Of a DNA stretch of 64,000 bases, positions 44,280 to 54,290 are shown one piece after another. Position numbers and translations under genes: made by a program. How positions within the stretch are numbered: the first letter of the stretch is position 1; every line of letters starts with the position of its first letter. The notes under the pieces were generated by a model. The model was not told the DNA's origin. It searched no databases and was given only the letters and a program-made list of their open reading frames with translations. Source of the stretch: Rhodoferax lithotrophicus (GTDB lineage Bacteria > Pseudomonadota > Gammaproteobacteria > Burkholderiales > Burkholderiaceae_C); assembly GCF_019973615.1 (NCBI RefSeq), contig NZ_AP024238.1:3245989-3309988 (forward strand), read 5' to 3'.

Positions 44280-46889
44280 ATGACGGAACTTAATAAAGCA
44301 CATACCCCCATGATGACCCAGTACCTGGGCCTCAAAGCGGACTACCCCAACACCCTGCTGTTTTACCGCATGGGCGATTTTTACGAGCTGTTTTATGCCG
44401 ATGCCGAAAAAGCCGCCCGCCTGCTCAACATCACCCTGACCCAGCGCGGCCAGAGCGCCGGGCAACCGGTCGTCATGGCGGGTGTGCCGTTTCATTCAGT
44501 CGACACCTACCTGGCGCGCCTGATCAAGCTGGGCGAGTCGGCGGCCATTTGTGAACAAGTGGGCGATGTGGCCACCGCCAAAGGCCCGGTAGAACGCAAA
44601 GTGGTGCGGGTGGTGACCCCCGGCACCCTGACCGACCTGGAGCTGCTGGCGGACAAAACCGAATCCCTGCTGCTGGCGGTGCACCAGGGCCCGCGCAACA
44701 CCTGCGGCCTGGCCTGGCTGAGCGTGACCCAAGGTGAAGTGATGTTGGCTGAATGCCCCAGCGACGACCTGAACGACTGGGTGCTGCGTATTGGTGCCGG
44801 CGAATTGATCTACAGCGCCGGTGCCACACCAGCGTTTGAAACCCGGCTGCGCTCGGTGGGCACCAGCGTATGCATCAGCGTGCGGCCCGACTGGCAGTTT
44901 GATGCCGGACTGGGCCAGCGCACCCTGCTCACCCACCTGAATGCCGCCAGCCTGGCGGCCTGGGGTGCGCAAGACCGGCCACTGGCCCATGCCGCCGCCG
45001 CCGCCCTGCTGGCCTATGCCGAGCACACCCAGGGCCGCAGCCTGACCCACATCCACAGCGTGCGGGTGCAGCGTGCCGGTGAACTGATTGACCTGCCACA
45101 AAGCACCCGGCGCAACCTGGAGCTGACCCAAACCCTGCGGGGTGAGGATTCGCCCACCCTGTTTTCGCTGTTGGACACCTGCATGACCGGCATGGGCAGC
45201 CGCCTGCTCAAGAGCTGGTTGCTGCAACCCCAACGCAAGCGCACTGAAGCCCAACAACGCCTGAGCGCCATTACCGTGCTGCGCAACAGCCATACGGGGG
45301 CACCCACCGGACTCTGGCAAGCGCTGCGCGAACAACTCAAGGGCAGTACCGATGTAGAGCGCATCACCGCCCGCATCGCCCTGCGCCAGGTGCGCCCGCG
45401 TGAGCTGCTGGGTTTGTACAAGACACTACAAAAAACAGAGCTTCTTGCGCCCGTCATACAAGGGCTAGAGGCCTATTTGACTCACATATCCGAGCATTTG
45501 CAGCCCCCTGCAGGCTGTGCCGACCTGTTGACCCGCGCCATTGCGCCCGAACCCGCTGCGCTGGTGCGCGACGGCGGTGTGATCGCCAGCGGTTTTGATG
45601 CCGAGCTGGACGAGTTACGCGCCATCCAGACCAACTGCGACAGCTTTTTGCTGGATCTGGAAGGGCGTGAAAAAGCCCGTACCGGCATTGCCAATTTGCG
45701 CGTGCAGTTCAACCGAGTGCACGGCTTTTTTATTGAGGTGTCACAAGGCCAGCTCGACAAAGTCCCCGACGACTACCGCCGCCGCCAGACCCTGAAAAAT
45801 GCCGAGCGCTTCATCACGCCCGAACTCAAAGCCTTTGAGGACAAGGCCTTGAGTGCCTCCGAGCGGGCCCTGGCGCGGGAAAAGTGGCTGTATGACCAGG
45901 TGCTGGATGCCCTGCAAGCCCATGTGCCGCCCCTGACCCGCCTGGCCCGCGCCCTGGCCACGCTGGACGCGCTGTGTGCCCTGGCAGAGCGCAGCCTGAC
46001 GCTGGACTGGTGCGCCCCACAGTTTGCCAAAGAGCCTTGTCTGGACATCGTGCAAGGCCGCCACCCGGTGGTGCAAGCCCGGCTGGCCGAGACCAGCTCG
46101 GGGGCCTTTATTGCCAACGACACCCATCTAGGCCCCAAACAGCGCATGCAAATCATCACCGGCCCGAACATGGGGGGTAAATCCACCTACATGCGGCAAA
46201 TTGCGGTGATCACCCTGCTGGCCAGCATGGGCAGTTACGTGCCCGCAGCCAGTTGCCGCCTTGGCCCCATCGATGCCATCCACACCCGCATTGGTGCCGC
46301 CGACGACCTGGCCAACGCGCAATCGACCTTCATGCTGGAAATGCTTGAAGGGGCCCAAATCCTGCACGCCGCCACCCCGAATTCACTGGTGTTGATGGAC
46401 GAAATTGGCCGGGGCACCAGCACCTTTGACGGCCTGGCCCTGGCCAGCGCGATTGCCACCCAGTTGCACGACAAAACCCAGGCCTACACCTTGTTTGCCA
46501 CCCACTACTTTGAGTTGACCGAGTTCCCGGCCACCCACCACGCCGCCATCAACGTGCATGTGAGTGCTGCCGAGTCGGGCCGCGATATTGTGTTTTTGCA
46601 CGAAATCCAGAGCGGCCCGGCCAGCAAGAGCTACGGTATTCAGGTGGCACGGCTGGCGGGTATGCCCGCTGCGGTGCTCAACCACGCCCGCCACACACTC
46701 GAAGCGCTGGAGGCGCAAGCCAGCCAGCACCAGGCCCAGGTCGATTTGTTTGCGGCTCCACCCACTACAGAAACCATAGCTACCAGCGCCGTGAATACGG
46801 CGCTGGAGGCCATCAACCCTGATGATCTGAGCCCGCGCGAGGCGCTGGAGGCGCTGTACCGGCTCAAGAAACTGAGCAACGCCAGTTGA
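44280..46889 (+). CDS. mutS: DNA mismatch repair protein MutS
   Basis: An 869-residue MutS. The start at 44280 ([10 protein letters not shown]) is preferred to a GTG at 44256; no strong ribosome site is visible. The mismatch-binding motif is in [20 protein letters not shown] (Phe-x-Glu region). The C-terminal ATPase has Walker [15 protein letters not shown], Walker [18 protein letters not shown] and ATHYFELTE. Two copies of the 37-bp palindromic repeat lie in frame: residues 386-398 ([12 protein letters not shown]) and 833-844 ([13 protein letters not shown]), the latter in the linker before the C-terminal helix. The rest is normal, so repair function is probably kept. Confidence 0.96.
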   Translation: MTELNKAHTPMMTQYLGLKADYPNTLLFYRMGDFYELFYADAEKAARLLNITLTQRGQSAGQPVVMAGVPFHSVDTYLARLIKLGESAAICEQVGDVATAKGPVERKVVRVVTPGTLTDLELLADKTESLLLAVHQGPRNTCGLAWLSVTQGEVMLAECPSDDLNDWVLRIGAGELIYSAGATPAFETRLRSVGTSVCISVRPDWQFDAGLGQRTLLTHLNAASLAAWGAQDRPLAHAAAAALLAYAEHTQGRSLTHIHSVRVQRAGELIDLPQSTRRNLELTQTLRGEDSPTLFSLLDTCMTGMGSRLLKSWLLQPQRKRTEAQQRLSAITVLRNSHTGAPTGLWQALREQLKGSTDVERITARIALRQVRPRELLGLYKTLQKTELLAPVIQGLEAYLTHISEHLQPPAGCADLLTRAIAPEPAALVRDGGVIASGFDAELDELRAIQTNCDSFLLDLEGREKARTGIANLRVQFNRVHGFFIEVSQGQLDKVPDDYRRRQTLKNAERFITPELKAFEDKALSASERALAREKWLYDQVLDALQAHVPPLTRLARALATLDALCALAERSLTLDWCAPQFAKEPCLDIVQGRHPVVQARLAETSSGAFIANDTHLGPKQRMQIITGPNMGGKSTYMRQIAVITLLASMGSYVPAASCRLGPIDAIHTRIGAADDLANAQSTFMLEMLEGAQILHAATPNSLVLMDEIGRGTSTFDGLALASAIATQLHDKTQAYTLFATHYFELTEFPATHHAAINVHVSAAESGRDIVFLHEIQSGPASKSYGIQVARLAGMPAAVLNHARHTLEALEAQASQHQAQVDLFAAPPTTETIATSAVNTALEAINPDDLSPREALEALYRLKKLSNAS
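45437..45473 (+). repeat. 37-bp palindromic repeat, copy 7 (in frame within mutS)
   Basis: AGAGCTTCTTGCGC-N9-AAGGGCTAGAGGCC. It is read in a different frame from copies 2, 4, 8, 9 and 12: the element's TAG falls on a codon boundary and has become GAG, avoiding a stop. Confidence 0.88.
46776..46811 (+). repeat. Palindromic repeat, copy 8 (36 bp, in frame within mutS)
   Basis: ATAGCTACCAGCGC-N9-GGCGCTGGAGGCC, one base shorter than the consensus, encoding [12 protein letters not shown] near the MutS C-terminus. Confidence 0.8.
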
Positions 46890-46895
46890 GCCCCG

Positions 46896-47585
46896 TCAAC
46901 CCCGAGTCATCATTGCAAGGGTGTGATCTATAAAGTAATGCAAAAACAAGGCATCCTGCTGTGCCAGACTGTCGAACTCCACACCGTAGTGGGCCAACGC
47001 GCCTTTTTCCTCCCAACTGCGCACGGTGGCGTGCAGCACCAGTTCACAACTCACCTCCTCCATGCGGATGGGCAGCACAAAAGAGAGTGCTTCATTTTGT
47101 TGCCAGACCTGATTGGGGGCCTCAATCAGGGCACCGGTCATGCTCAGGTTCAGCATCAAGGCCTGTTGAGGTGTGCCCCCCGCAAAGTCCACACTCACGG
47201 GGCGATGCATCCGTACCCGGTAAGACTTGCGCACCTGGCGCGCCTCAATTTTTTCGGGATAAGAAAAATGCACATAGGGAAAAGGGCGGTTTCGCGCACG
47301 CAGTACCCGACTGGTGAAGGCATAAACATGCATGCCTTCCATGGCGTGAAAAACAAAATCCTGCCCAATTTGCATCCATAAACCCTTGTCGTGCAAGATG
47401 GGCAGCGTGGTTAGGAAGCTCTTCCCCCTTAACGCACCAATATACTCTACCTGGTGGCGCACCTGCGCCAGGGTGGGGTCGCGTGGCCGCATGTACAGCG
47501 ACAATCCAACCCGTAAGCCCATATCGTCGAAGGTTAATCCGCGTTCAACCGTTGGATTTGTATCCTGCTTGATGGTATGGTTCAT
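46896..47585 (-). CDS. PilZ-domain cyclic di-GMP receptor (YcgR-like)
   Basis: A 229-residue protein starting at 47585 (MNHTIKQDTN). The N-terminal 110 residues resemble the YcgR N-terminal domain (GLWMQIGQDFVFHAMEG). The C-terminal PilZ domain has the RxxxR site (RKSYR) and NLSMTGALIE (NxSxxG), so cyclic di-GMP binding is expected. YcgR proteins slow the flagellar motor, but no flagellar genes are here. It converges on mutS with 6 bases between. Confidence 0.88.
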   Translation of the reverse strand: MNHTIKQDTNPTVERGLTFDDMGLRVGLSLYMRPRDPTLAQVRHQVEYIGALRGKSFLTTLPILHDKGLWMQIGQDFVFHAMEGMHVYAFTSRVLRARNRPFPYVHFSYPEKIEARQVRKSYRVRMHRPVSVDFAGGTPQQALMLNLSMTGALIEAPNQVWQQNEALSFVLPIRMEEVSCELVLHATVRSWEEKGALAHYGVEFDSLAQQDALFLHYFIDHTLAMMTRG

Positions 47586-47732
47586 GATTTCCCGTGATGG
47601 GCCTCTGGGCCAGTGATGTTCCCCATCTTCACCAAATCTATCCACAATAATAACGGTTATGAATGCAGGGCTTCAAGGCCTGTCCGATAGGGCATCTGCA
47701 TTGCCAAATTTTCTTCCTTGCCAACTATCCCT

Positions 47733-48563
47733 ATGACATATTGCGTCGCCATCAAACTCAACGCCGGACTGGTGTTTCTGTCCGACTCTCGTACCAACGC
47801 TGGTCTGGATCAAATCAGTACCTTTCGCAAAATGATCGTATACGAGAAGCCTGACGACCGCTTCATGGTGCTGCTTTCTGCGGGCAATCTGAGCATTTCT
47901 CAGTCCATTCGTGAAATCCTTCAGGTTGAAAAACTCAAAGACCACGAAGAAGACGCCGAAGCCATCACCATCTGGAATGCCAAAAGCATGTTTGATGCCA
48001 CGCGCGTACTGGGTTCAGCCATTCGCCATGTATACGAGCGTGATGCTGCGGCACTTAAACAAGCCGGGGTGGACTTCAACGTGTCGCTGATTTTTGGCGG
48101 TCAGATCAAGGGGGAAGGCATGCGCCTGTTCCAGGTGTACTCCGCAGGCAACTTCATTGAGGCCACGCCAGAAACCCCTTACTTCCAGGTAGGCGAATCC
48201 AAATACGGCAAACCGGTGCTGGACCGCGTGATTACCCCCAACACACCATTGGATGAAGCTGCCAAATGTGCGCTGGTGTCCATGGACTCTACCCTCAAGT
48301 CCAACCTGTCCGTCGGTCTGCCGCTGGACATGGTGGTCTACGAGGCCAACCAGTTCCAGACTGACAAGGTGGTGTGTATTGACGAACACAACCCCTATTT
48401 CAAGATGATGCACAGCAGCTGGGGCGTGAAACTGCGCGAAGTTTTTGACAGCATTGAAGACCCTACCTGGGACGATGGCAAAACCGATGTACCGCTGATG
48501 CAGCCTACCGGCCGGAACCTGCCGCTGAAAAAAATCACCTCACCCAAAGAAAAGCTGATCTGA
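47733..48563 (+). CDS. Anbu-type proteasome-like peptidase
   Basis: A 276-residue protein of the Ntn-hydrolase/20S proteasome family, subgroup Anbu. The ATG at 47733 gives MTYCVAIKLNAGLVF, so removal of Met exposes Thr1. Asp17 (FLSDSR) and Lys32 (FRKM), counted from Thr1, complete the expected catalytic set. An upstream TTG in frame would block the N-terminal threonine and is rejected. Anbu usually lies beside alpha-E, transglutaminase-like and ATP-grasp genes; none is here, the neighbours being a PilZ gene and an alpha/beta hydrolase. Substrates and physiology of Anbu are poorly known. Confidence 0.88.
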   Translation: MTYCVAIKLNAGLVFLSDSRTNAGLDQISTFRKMIVYEKPDDRFMVLLSAGNLSISQSIREILQVEKLKDHEEDAEAITIWNAKSMFDATRVLGSAIRHVYERDAAALKQAGVDFNVSLIFGGQIKGEGMRLFQVYSAGNFIEATPETPYFQVGESKYGKPVLDRVITPNTPLDEAAKCALVSMDSTLKSNLSVGLPLDMVVYEANQFQTDKVVCIDEHNPYFKMMHSSWGVKLREVFDSIEDPTWDDGKTDVPLMQPTGRNLPLKKITSPKEKLI

Positions 48564-48658
48564 AAACCTGGCCGGGACAAAGACGCGCCAGGGACAGACC
48601 CTGCACCCTGTGACGCGTGATTCAACCGAAAATGGCGAATGACTTCATTTGAATAACC

Positions 48659-49507
48659 ATGCCAAGCCACCAAGCCCCAACCACCCACATCGTTTTTTCG
48701 CACGCCAACAGCTATGGCGCAGGCACTTACCGCGTGCTTTTTGCCGCCCTCAAGGCCCGTGGGTTGGTGGTTGATGCTATCGACAAATTTGGCCATGACC
48801 CGCGTTACCCGGTCACCAACAACTGGCCACATCTGGTGCAGCAATTGGTGGACTTCACACAAGCCAGCGTTGAAAGCACGGGCGGTGCACCGGTGTTCCT
48901 GGTAGGCCATTCACTGGGGGGATTCTTGAGTTTGATGGCAGCCAGCCAGGCCCCCAAGTTGGTGCGTGGCGTGCTGCTGCTGGACTCCCCCATTGTGGGT
49001 GGCTGGCGTGCCACAGCCCTGGGGCTGGCCAAACGCACCCAACTGGTGGGATCGGTGTCACCCGGCGCGGTCAGCCGCAAGCGGCGCGAACACTGGCCAG
49101 ACCAAGCCGCCGCCCTGGCACATTTCAAAAGCAAAAGGGCTTTTGCCAAATGGCATCCACAAGTGCTGGAAGACTACATTGCCCATGGCACCCATGATGC
49201 CGAGCACAACGGAAAAACCCAACGGGTGTTGAGTTTTAAGCGCGATATTGAAACCGCCATCTACAACACCTTGCCAAGCAATATGGAAGCCTTGCTGAGC
49301 CAACGCCCGGTGAAATGCCCGGTAGCCTTCATTGGCGGCACACAATCGGCCGAAATCAAGCAAGTGGGCATGTCCACCACACAACGCATCACACATGGTC
49401 GCATTCTGATGCTGGATGGCAGCCACCTGTTTCCCATGGAAAGACCACAAACCACGGCAGCCACCATGGAAGCCGCCCTGCTCAACCTGTCCAAATCAGC
49501 TTTCTGA
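48659..49507 (+). CDS. Alpha/beta hydrolase
   Basis: A 282-residue soluble hydrolase. HIVFSHANSYGAGTYR supplies the oxyanion-hole strand, VGHSLGG the nucleophile serine elbow, and DGSHLFPMERP near the end the catalytic histidine. No signal peptide. It is 95 bases downstream of the Anbu gene on the same strand. The substrate is unknown. Confidence 0.88.
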   Translation: MPSHQAPTTHIVFSHANSYGAGTYRVLFAALKARGLVVDAIDKFGHDPRYPVTNNWPHLVQQLVDFTQASVESTGGAPVFLVGHSLGGFLSLMAASQAPKLVRGVLLLDSPIVGGWRATALGLAKRTQLVGSVSPGAVSRKRREHWPDQAAALAHFKSKRAFAKWHPQVLEDYIAHGTHDAEHNGKTQRVLSFKRDIETAIYNTLPSNMEALLSQRPVKCPVAFIGGTQSAEIKQVGMSTTQRITHGRILMLDGSHLFPMERPQTTAATMEAALLNLSKSAF

Positions 49508-49536
49508 GGGTGGCCAACGGGCCAAACCACTGCGTG

Positions 49537-51213
49537 TTACGGCGTTACAGCCGTTTGCTCTGGCGTTTTACGTGGCAAATAAACCGTGAACGTGGTTCCG
49601 TGGCCCACCTCACTGAGCACATCAATGTGGCCAGCATGTTTTTTGACAATGTCGTAAGACAGGGATAAACCCAGCCCCGTACCCTTGCCAACCGGTTTGG
49701 TCGTGAAAAACGGGTCAAAAATCCGCTGCAAGTTTTCCGCTGGAATGCCTTGGCCACTGTCTTGTACCTGAATCCAGACCTGGCTCTCGTCAAACCCGGT
49801 TCGCACCGTGATCTTGCCTTTCTCCTGAATCGCATGGGAGGCATTCACCAGTAGATTCATGAACACCTGATTCAGCTGGAAGGGGTAACACCACACCGGC
49901 GGAATGCCGGCATACTCCTTCACCACTTCGGCCTTGTACTTCAGCTCATTCCAGACCACACGCAAGGTACTGTCCAACCCAACCTCCAGATCGGCCCACT
50001 GATTTTTGGATTCGCCCACATGAGAGAAGTTTTTCAGATCCTGGACGATACGGGTCACCCGCTTCAGCCCATCCAAGGATTCATCAAGCAGCTCGACAAT
50101 GTCATTTCGCATGAACTCAAAATCAATTTCTTGCTTGATGAGCATCACCTGAGCCCGCTGCGCCTCTGGCAGTTCTGCCTCAATGTGCTGATAGGTTGAC
50201 AACAAACGCAGCAAATTCTCCACATAATGCTGCAAAGATCCCATATTGGAATTGACATAACCCACCGGGTTATTGATCTCATGTGCCACCCCGGCCGCCA
50301 GTTGGCCAATGGAGGCCATCCGCTCGGACTGCAACAACTGTGCTTGCGCCGCCTCCAGTTCCTTGACCAGCACCGCCAGGCGCTCCTTCTCATCCACCAG
50401 GACACCGTTCAAGGCCTCCAGATCGGCCGTTCGCGCCCGTACTCTTTGCTCCAATTGATCACGTGACTCACGCAAAGCCTGGGCATCCAGCATACGCTGC
50501 GTAATATCCTGAACACTGAACACGCGCCCAATGATCTGCTTGTCCAGATACTGAGGGCGTGAACTGATTTCAAACACACGCCCATCAATGTGGGTGAAGG
50601 TGTCCGTCATTTCCTCGGCATCCACAATCGTCTTCAGACGTGAGCCCAGCAAAACGGACTCCTGCACCGACTGGGCGATGAAATCCAGGATTTGCTGTTC
50701 ATTCTGCGCCTCGAGCAACGCTTCCGGTATGGCCCATATTCTGCCGAACTGCCGATTCATGCCATTGATCTTGCCTTGCCAATCAACCACCAGAATGCCG
50801 TTTCCTGTGGACTCCAGCGTGGCACGCAACTGCGACAGCGTTTGCGCCAGCACATCCTGCAATTTCTGCACATCCTGCGTCAAGGTGGCCTGCACCAGAA
50901 TCAGTGAGCGGCCGTTGTGCGGCAGCCACCGAATCGACTTGCTGACACTCAACAGCTCACCAGAGGCACTCAGGTATTGCCCCTCCTGCTGATCAAGCGC
51001 CTGGTCTAGGCCGTTTTTGACATCTTCCCAATAAAACACATCCTGCAGCGCACTTTCAATATCGGTGATGGGCAAACCCTTCAATTGCTCGGCTGAATAG
51101 CCCAAAGCATGTGAGACCTTGGCATTGGTCTGAACAATTCGCAGGGTGTCAGGGTCCACCAGCATCAGCATCTCCGAGCTGTGATCCAGCATGAGTTGCT
51201 CCAGACTGCTCAT
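49537..51213 (-). CDS. Soluble PAS-PAS sensor histidine kinase (orphan)
   Basis: A 558-residue cytoplasmic kinase with two PAS domains (about residues 1-115 and 130-250), a coiled coil ([20 protein letters not shown]) and the phosphoacceptor helix [17 protein letters not shown]. The ATPase domain carries [11 protein letters not shown] (N box), DSGQGIP (G1) and [13 protein letters not shown] (G2). No response regulator gene is adjacent, so its partner is elsewhere. The signal is unknown; PAS domains without a membrane anchor suggest an internal redox, oxygen or small-molecule cue. Confidence 0.92.
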   Translation of the reverse strand: MSSLEQLMLDHSSEMLMLVDPDTLRIVQTNAKVSHALGYSAEQLKGLPITDIESALQDVFYWEDVKNGLDQALDQQEGQYLSASGELLSVSKSIRWLPHNGRSLILVQATLTQDVQKLQDVLAQTLSQLRATLESTGNGILVVDWQGKINGMNRQFGRIWAIPEALLEAQNEQQILDFIAQSVQESVLLGSRLKTIVDAEEMTDTFTHIDGRVFEISSRPQYLDKQIIGRVFSVQDITQRMLDAQALRESRDQLEQRVRARTADLEALNGVLVDEKERLAVLVKELEAAQAQLLQSERMASIGQLAAGVAHEINNPVGYVNSNMGSLQHYVENLLRLLSTYQHIEAELPEAQRAQVMLIKQEIDFEFMRNDIVELLDESLDGLKRVTRIVQDLKNFSHVGESKNQWADLEVGLDSTLRVVWNELKYKAEVVKEYAGIPPVWCYPFQLNQVFMNLLVNASHAIQEKGKITVRTGFDESQVWIQVQDSGQGIPAENLQRIFDPFFTTKPVGKGTGLGLSLSYDIVKKHAGHIDVLSEVGHGTTFTVYLPRKTPEQTAVTP

Positions 51214-51340
51214 GGTGGGTTGCCCGTGTGCTTCATCGCGACAGCATCAAAGCTGCAACCAGCCCACTTGTGTGGACTCCAAGACGTGCTGACCCACCCG
51301 AAGCTGATCGATCTTCATGAGATCAGGCACGTTCATCACA

Positions 51341-52174
51341 TCATGCAGACCAGGTCACCACACCACTCCAGGCCGTGACCAGCACCACCAGGCCAAACGC
51401 AATGCGGTAATAGGCAAAGCCGACAAAACTGTGGCTGGCAATGTAGCGCAGCAACCAGCGGATACACAGCCAGGCGCTGAAGAACGACACCACCAGACCC
51501 ACCCCAAACAATGGCAAATCCGCCAGGGACAGCAGAGCACGCTCTTTGTACAAGCTGTAGGCCCCGGCACCAATCAGCGTCGGGATGGCCAGGTAAAAAG
51601 AAAAATCCGTGGCTGCCTTGCGGCTCAAACCCAGCAACATGCCACCAATGATGGTCGCCCCGCTGCGGCTGGTGCCCGGAATCATGGCAAAACATTGCAC
51701 CAACCCCACTTTAAGCGCATCCATGGCGGTCATGGCATCCACGTCCTGGATACGGGCTACCGCCGGGTCTTTTTCCTGGCGACGTTCGGCCCAGAGAATG
51801 ATGAAACCACCGATGATGAACGTGCTGGCAACCACCACCGGGGTAAACAAGTTGGCTTTGATGGCTTTGCCAAACGCCAGCCCCAGAATCACAGCCGGAA
51901 AAAATGCGATCGCCACATTCAGTGCAAAGCGCTGTGCCTGCTTTTCAGTGGGCAAGTCTGCGACCGTGTCGCGGATCTTTTGCCAGTACACCAGAATCAC
52001 CGCAAAGATGGCCCCGGTCTGGATGGCAATGTCAAACACCTTGGCTTTGTCGTCATCAAACCCCAGCAAGGCCCCGGCCAAAATCAGATGCCCGGTACTC
52101 GAAATTGGCAAAAACTCGGTCAACCCCTCCACCAGGCCCATGATGACGGCCTTGATCAACAACACAATATCCAC
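51341..52174 (-). CDS. uppP: Undecaprenyl-diphosphatase
   Basis: A 277-residue BacA/UppP membrane enzyme that recycles undecaprenyl diphosphate for cell-wall synthesis. The start is GTG at 52174, supported by AAAAGGAG 5 bases upstream. Motifs are [18 protein letters not shown] near the N-terminus and [15 protein letters not shown] in the middle, with seven or eight helices. It is divergent from the LytS-type kinase gene. Confidence 0.95.
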   Translation of the reverse strand: MDIVLLIKAVIMGLVEGLTEFLPISSTGHLILAGALLGFDDDKAKVFDIAIQTGAIFAVILVYWQKIRDTVADLPTEKQAQRFALNVAIAFFPAVILGLAFGKAIKANLFTPVVVASTFIIGGFIILWAERRQEKDPAVARIQDVDAMTAMDALKVGLVQCFAMIPGTSRSGATIIGGMLLGLSRKAATDFSFYLAIPTLIGAGAYSLYKERALLSLADLPLFGVGLVVSFFSAWLCIRWLLRYIASHSFVGFAYYRIAFGLVVLVTAWSGVVTWSA

Positions 52175-52308
52175 AGAAACTCCTTTTGAAGAGCCGCAAT
52201 TATCACTGGGCACACTTAAACAGGCCTTAGAGGCATTTCACACCAATGGCGGGCACTTTGTCGCAAATCTGTGAATACACACACTTGCCACGGCACAATC
52301 AACGCGCC

Positions 52309-53346
52309 ATGAACCAAACCCCCAACGTCCGGCGATGCATTCAAGCCGCCGCCTTCAATACCGCCATTGCCGTGGGCATTACGGTCTTTGGCGAGCATGA
52401 CTTCCTCAGCAACCTGGTGTATTCCCAGTGTATTGGGCTAAGCATCTGGCTGCTGATTGAGGTGGGGCAATACAAGCTGATTCTGGACTACCCCAGTCAA
52501 TGGCGGCGTTTGTTCTGGCTGGTACCCCTTTGTGTGGTGACAGGTTATCTGCTGGGCACCATGCTGGCAGGCAAGTTGCTGGCGCACCCGGGCTTTGACT
52601 ACTGGGTGGATCAACCGCGCAAAGCACTGGGTTTTTTGCTGGTCAGTCTGGCCGCGGGTGGTGTGATCACCTATTTTTTCTTCAGCCGTCTGCAACTTGC
52701 CAGCGCCCGTGAGGCCATGGCCCGCACCCAGGCCCAGGCCGAAGCGGCACAGCGCCAGGCGGCCGAGTTTCAGCTCAAACTGCTGCAAAGCCAGCTGGAA
52801 CCCCACATGCTGTTCAACACCCTGGCCAATTTACGTGCCCTGATGGCCCACAACCCCGAGCAGGCGCAACACATGCTGGACCACATGGTGGCCTATCTGC
52901 GTGCCACCTTGAGTTCATCACGCACCACCTTTCATCCGCTGCAAACCGAATTTGACCGCCTGCGTGACTACCTGGAGCTGATGGCCGTGCGTATGGGACC
53001 ACGCCTGAGTTACGTGTTGGACCTGCCCCCCGAGCTGACCACTGCGCCCGTGCCTGCCCTGCTGCTGCAACCCCTGGTAGAAAACGCGATCCAGCACGGA
53101 CTGGAGCCCAACATTGAAGGCGGCAGCATCAGCGTACACGCCCGCCTGGAGCCGCCATCACTGGTGCTGGAGGTACAGGACAGCGGTGTTGGCCTGCCAG
53201 AAGGTGAGCCCACACCGGGCTTCGGTTTGACCCAGGTGCGCGAACGTCTGGTCACGCTGTATGGTACTCATGGAACTATTGAATTTATAGCTACCAGCGC
53301 ATGCACTACCTGCGTGAGAGTCACATTTCCTTATAAAAAGCCATGA
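52309..53346 (+). CDS. LytS/AlgZ-type sensor histidine kinase
   Basis: A 345-residue kinase. The start at 52309 (MNQTPNVRRC) is preferred to an in-frame ATG at 52246. Four membrane helices (residues about 15-135) precede the His_kinase domain, with the phosphoacceptor in LQSQLEPHMLFNTLANLRAL and the ATPase features LLQPLVENAIQHG and DSGVGLP. It forms a two-component system with the LytTR regulator, whose ATG overlaps its stop. Residues 327-338 (IATSACTTCVRV) are a degenerate copy of the palindromic repeat near the end of the ATPase domain. Confidence 0.93.
   Translation: MNQTPNVRRCIQAAAFNTAIAVGITVFGEHDFLSNLVYSQCIGLSIWLLIEVGQYKLILDYPSQWRRLFWLVPLCVVTGYLLGTMLAGKLLAHPGFDYWVDQPRKALGFLLVSLAAGGVITYFFFSRLQLASAREAMARTQAQAEAAQRQAAEFQLKLLQSQLEPHMLFNTLANLRALMAHNPEQAQHMLDHMVAYLRATLSSSRTTFHPLQTEFDRLRDYLELMAVRMGPRLSYVLDLPPELTTAPVPALLLQPLVENAIQHGLEPNIEGGSISVHARLEPPSLVLEVQDSGVGLPEGEPTPGFGLTQVRERLVTLYGTHGTIEFIATSACTTCVRVTFPYKKP
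53287..53323 (+). repeat. 37-bp palindromic repeat, copy 9 (in frame within the kinase gene)
   Basis: ATAGCTACCAGCGC-N9-CTGCGTGAGAGTCA: the first half is well kept, the second matches 8 of 14 positions. Encodes IATSACTTCVRV. Confidence 0.65.
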
Positions 53347-54224
53347 ACCAGCCCCATACCCCCAGCGCCTTGATTGCGGAAGACGAGCCACTGCTGGCCG
53401 CCGCCCTGCGCCAGGAGCTGGCGCGTGCCTGGCCCGAGCTGCAACTTCTGGCCAGTGTGGGCGACGGCCAGTCTGCCGTGGCACAAGCGCTGGCGCTGCA
53501 GCCCGATGTGCTGTTTCTGGACATTCGTATGCCGGGCCTGAGTGGCCTGGAAGCCGCCGCCGAGCTGATGGACGCCTGGCCCACCACCTTCGGCAGCCCG
53601 GCGTTCCCGGCCCTGGTATTTGTCACCGCCTATGACCAATACGCCTTGCAGGCCTTTGATGCCCAAGCGGTGGACTATCTGCTCAAGCCGGTGCAACCCG
53701 AGCGCTTGAAAAAAACAGTGTCCAAAGTGCAGATGACGCTTGCAGCACAAGCGCAAGCAGCTATTCATACCATAGCAAATAAAGCCCCCGATACCAGCCC
53801 ACTGGAGTCCACCTTGGCGCAACTGCGGCACTTGCTGGCCGCCACCAGCACCACCCCGGGCACGGCGAACCCGGCCATCGGCTCAGGCCGTACAGTGCCA
53901 GCCCCACTCCAGCACATTCAAGCCAGCGTGGGCAGCACCATCCACTTGCTGCCGGTATCCGAAGTGGTGTACTTTGAAGCAGCCGACAAATATGTACGCG
54001 TGCTCACCAGTGAGCGCGAAGTGCTGATCCGCACCCCGTTGAAAGAGCTGTTACCCCAGCTGGAGACCAGCTTTTGGCAAATCCACCGCAGCACGGTGGT
54101 CAACACCCACTGCATCGACAGCGTGACCCGCGACGAGGCCGGCAAGCTCTGGCTGCACTTGCGCAACCGACCTGAGCGGCTGGCAGTCAGCCGCCTGTAT
54201 GCCTACTTGTTCAAGGCGATGTAG
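53343..54224 (+). CDS. LytTR-family response regulator
   Basis: A 293-residue regulator. The receiver domain (residues 1-125) has the acidic pair in IAEDEP, the phosphorylated aspartate in VLFLDIRMPG and the lysine in DYLLKPVQ. A linker of about 70 residues follows, part of it (129-141) encoded by a copy of the palindromic repeat. The C-terminal LytTR DNA-binding domain has VVYFEAADKYVRVLT and FWQIHRSTVVNTHCI. AlgR/LytR relatives bind direct repeats at target promoters. The start overlaps the kinase stop (ATGA). Confidence 0.93.
   Translation: MNQPHTPSALIAEDEPLLAAALRQELARAWPELQLLASVGDGQSAVAQALALQPDVLFLDIRMPGLSGLEAAAELMDAWPTTFGSPAFPALVFVTAYDQYALQAFDAQAVDYLLKPVQPERLKKTVSKVQMTLAAQAQAAIHTIANKAPDTSPLESTLAQLRHLLAATSTTPGTANPAIGSGRTVPAPLQHIQASVGSTIHLLPVSEVVYFEAADKYVRVLTSEREVLIRTPLKELLPQLETSFWQIHRSTVVNTHCIDSVTRDEAGKLWLHLRNRPERLAVSRLYAYLFKAM
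53728..53764 (-). repeat. 37-bp palindromic repeat, copy 10 (within the lytTR regulator gene, antisense)
   Basis: On the minus strand ATAGCTGCTTGCGC-N9-AAGCGTCATCTGCA. It is inserted opposite to the gene's direction in the receiver-LytTR linker, which tolerates AAQAQAAIHT-type sequence. Confidence 0.75.
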
Positions 54225-54257
54225 TGCGGCCAGCTTATTCATAAAGCTGCTAGAGTT
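54221..54257 (+). repeat. 37-bp palindromic repeat, copy 11 (over the lytTR gene stop)
   Basis: GTAGTGCGGCCAGC-N9-AAGCTGCTAGAGTT. The gene's TAG stop (54222-54224) lies at the position of the element's own TAG. The 5' half is degenerate. Confidence 0.55.
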
Positions 54258-54290
54258 GCTCCCACCCTAGCCTTGTCTAGACTTGTCTTC

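Noticed and set aside
44101-44283. 60-codon frame upstream of mutS
   Set aside because: Overlaps the mutS start, has no ribosome site and no recognisable similarity.
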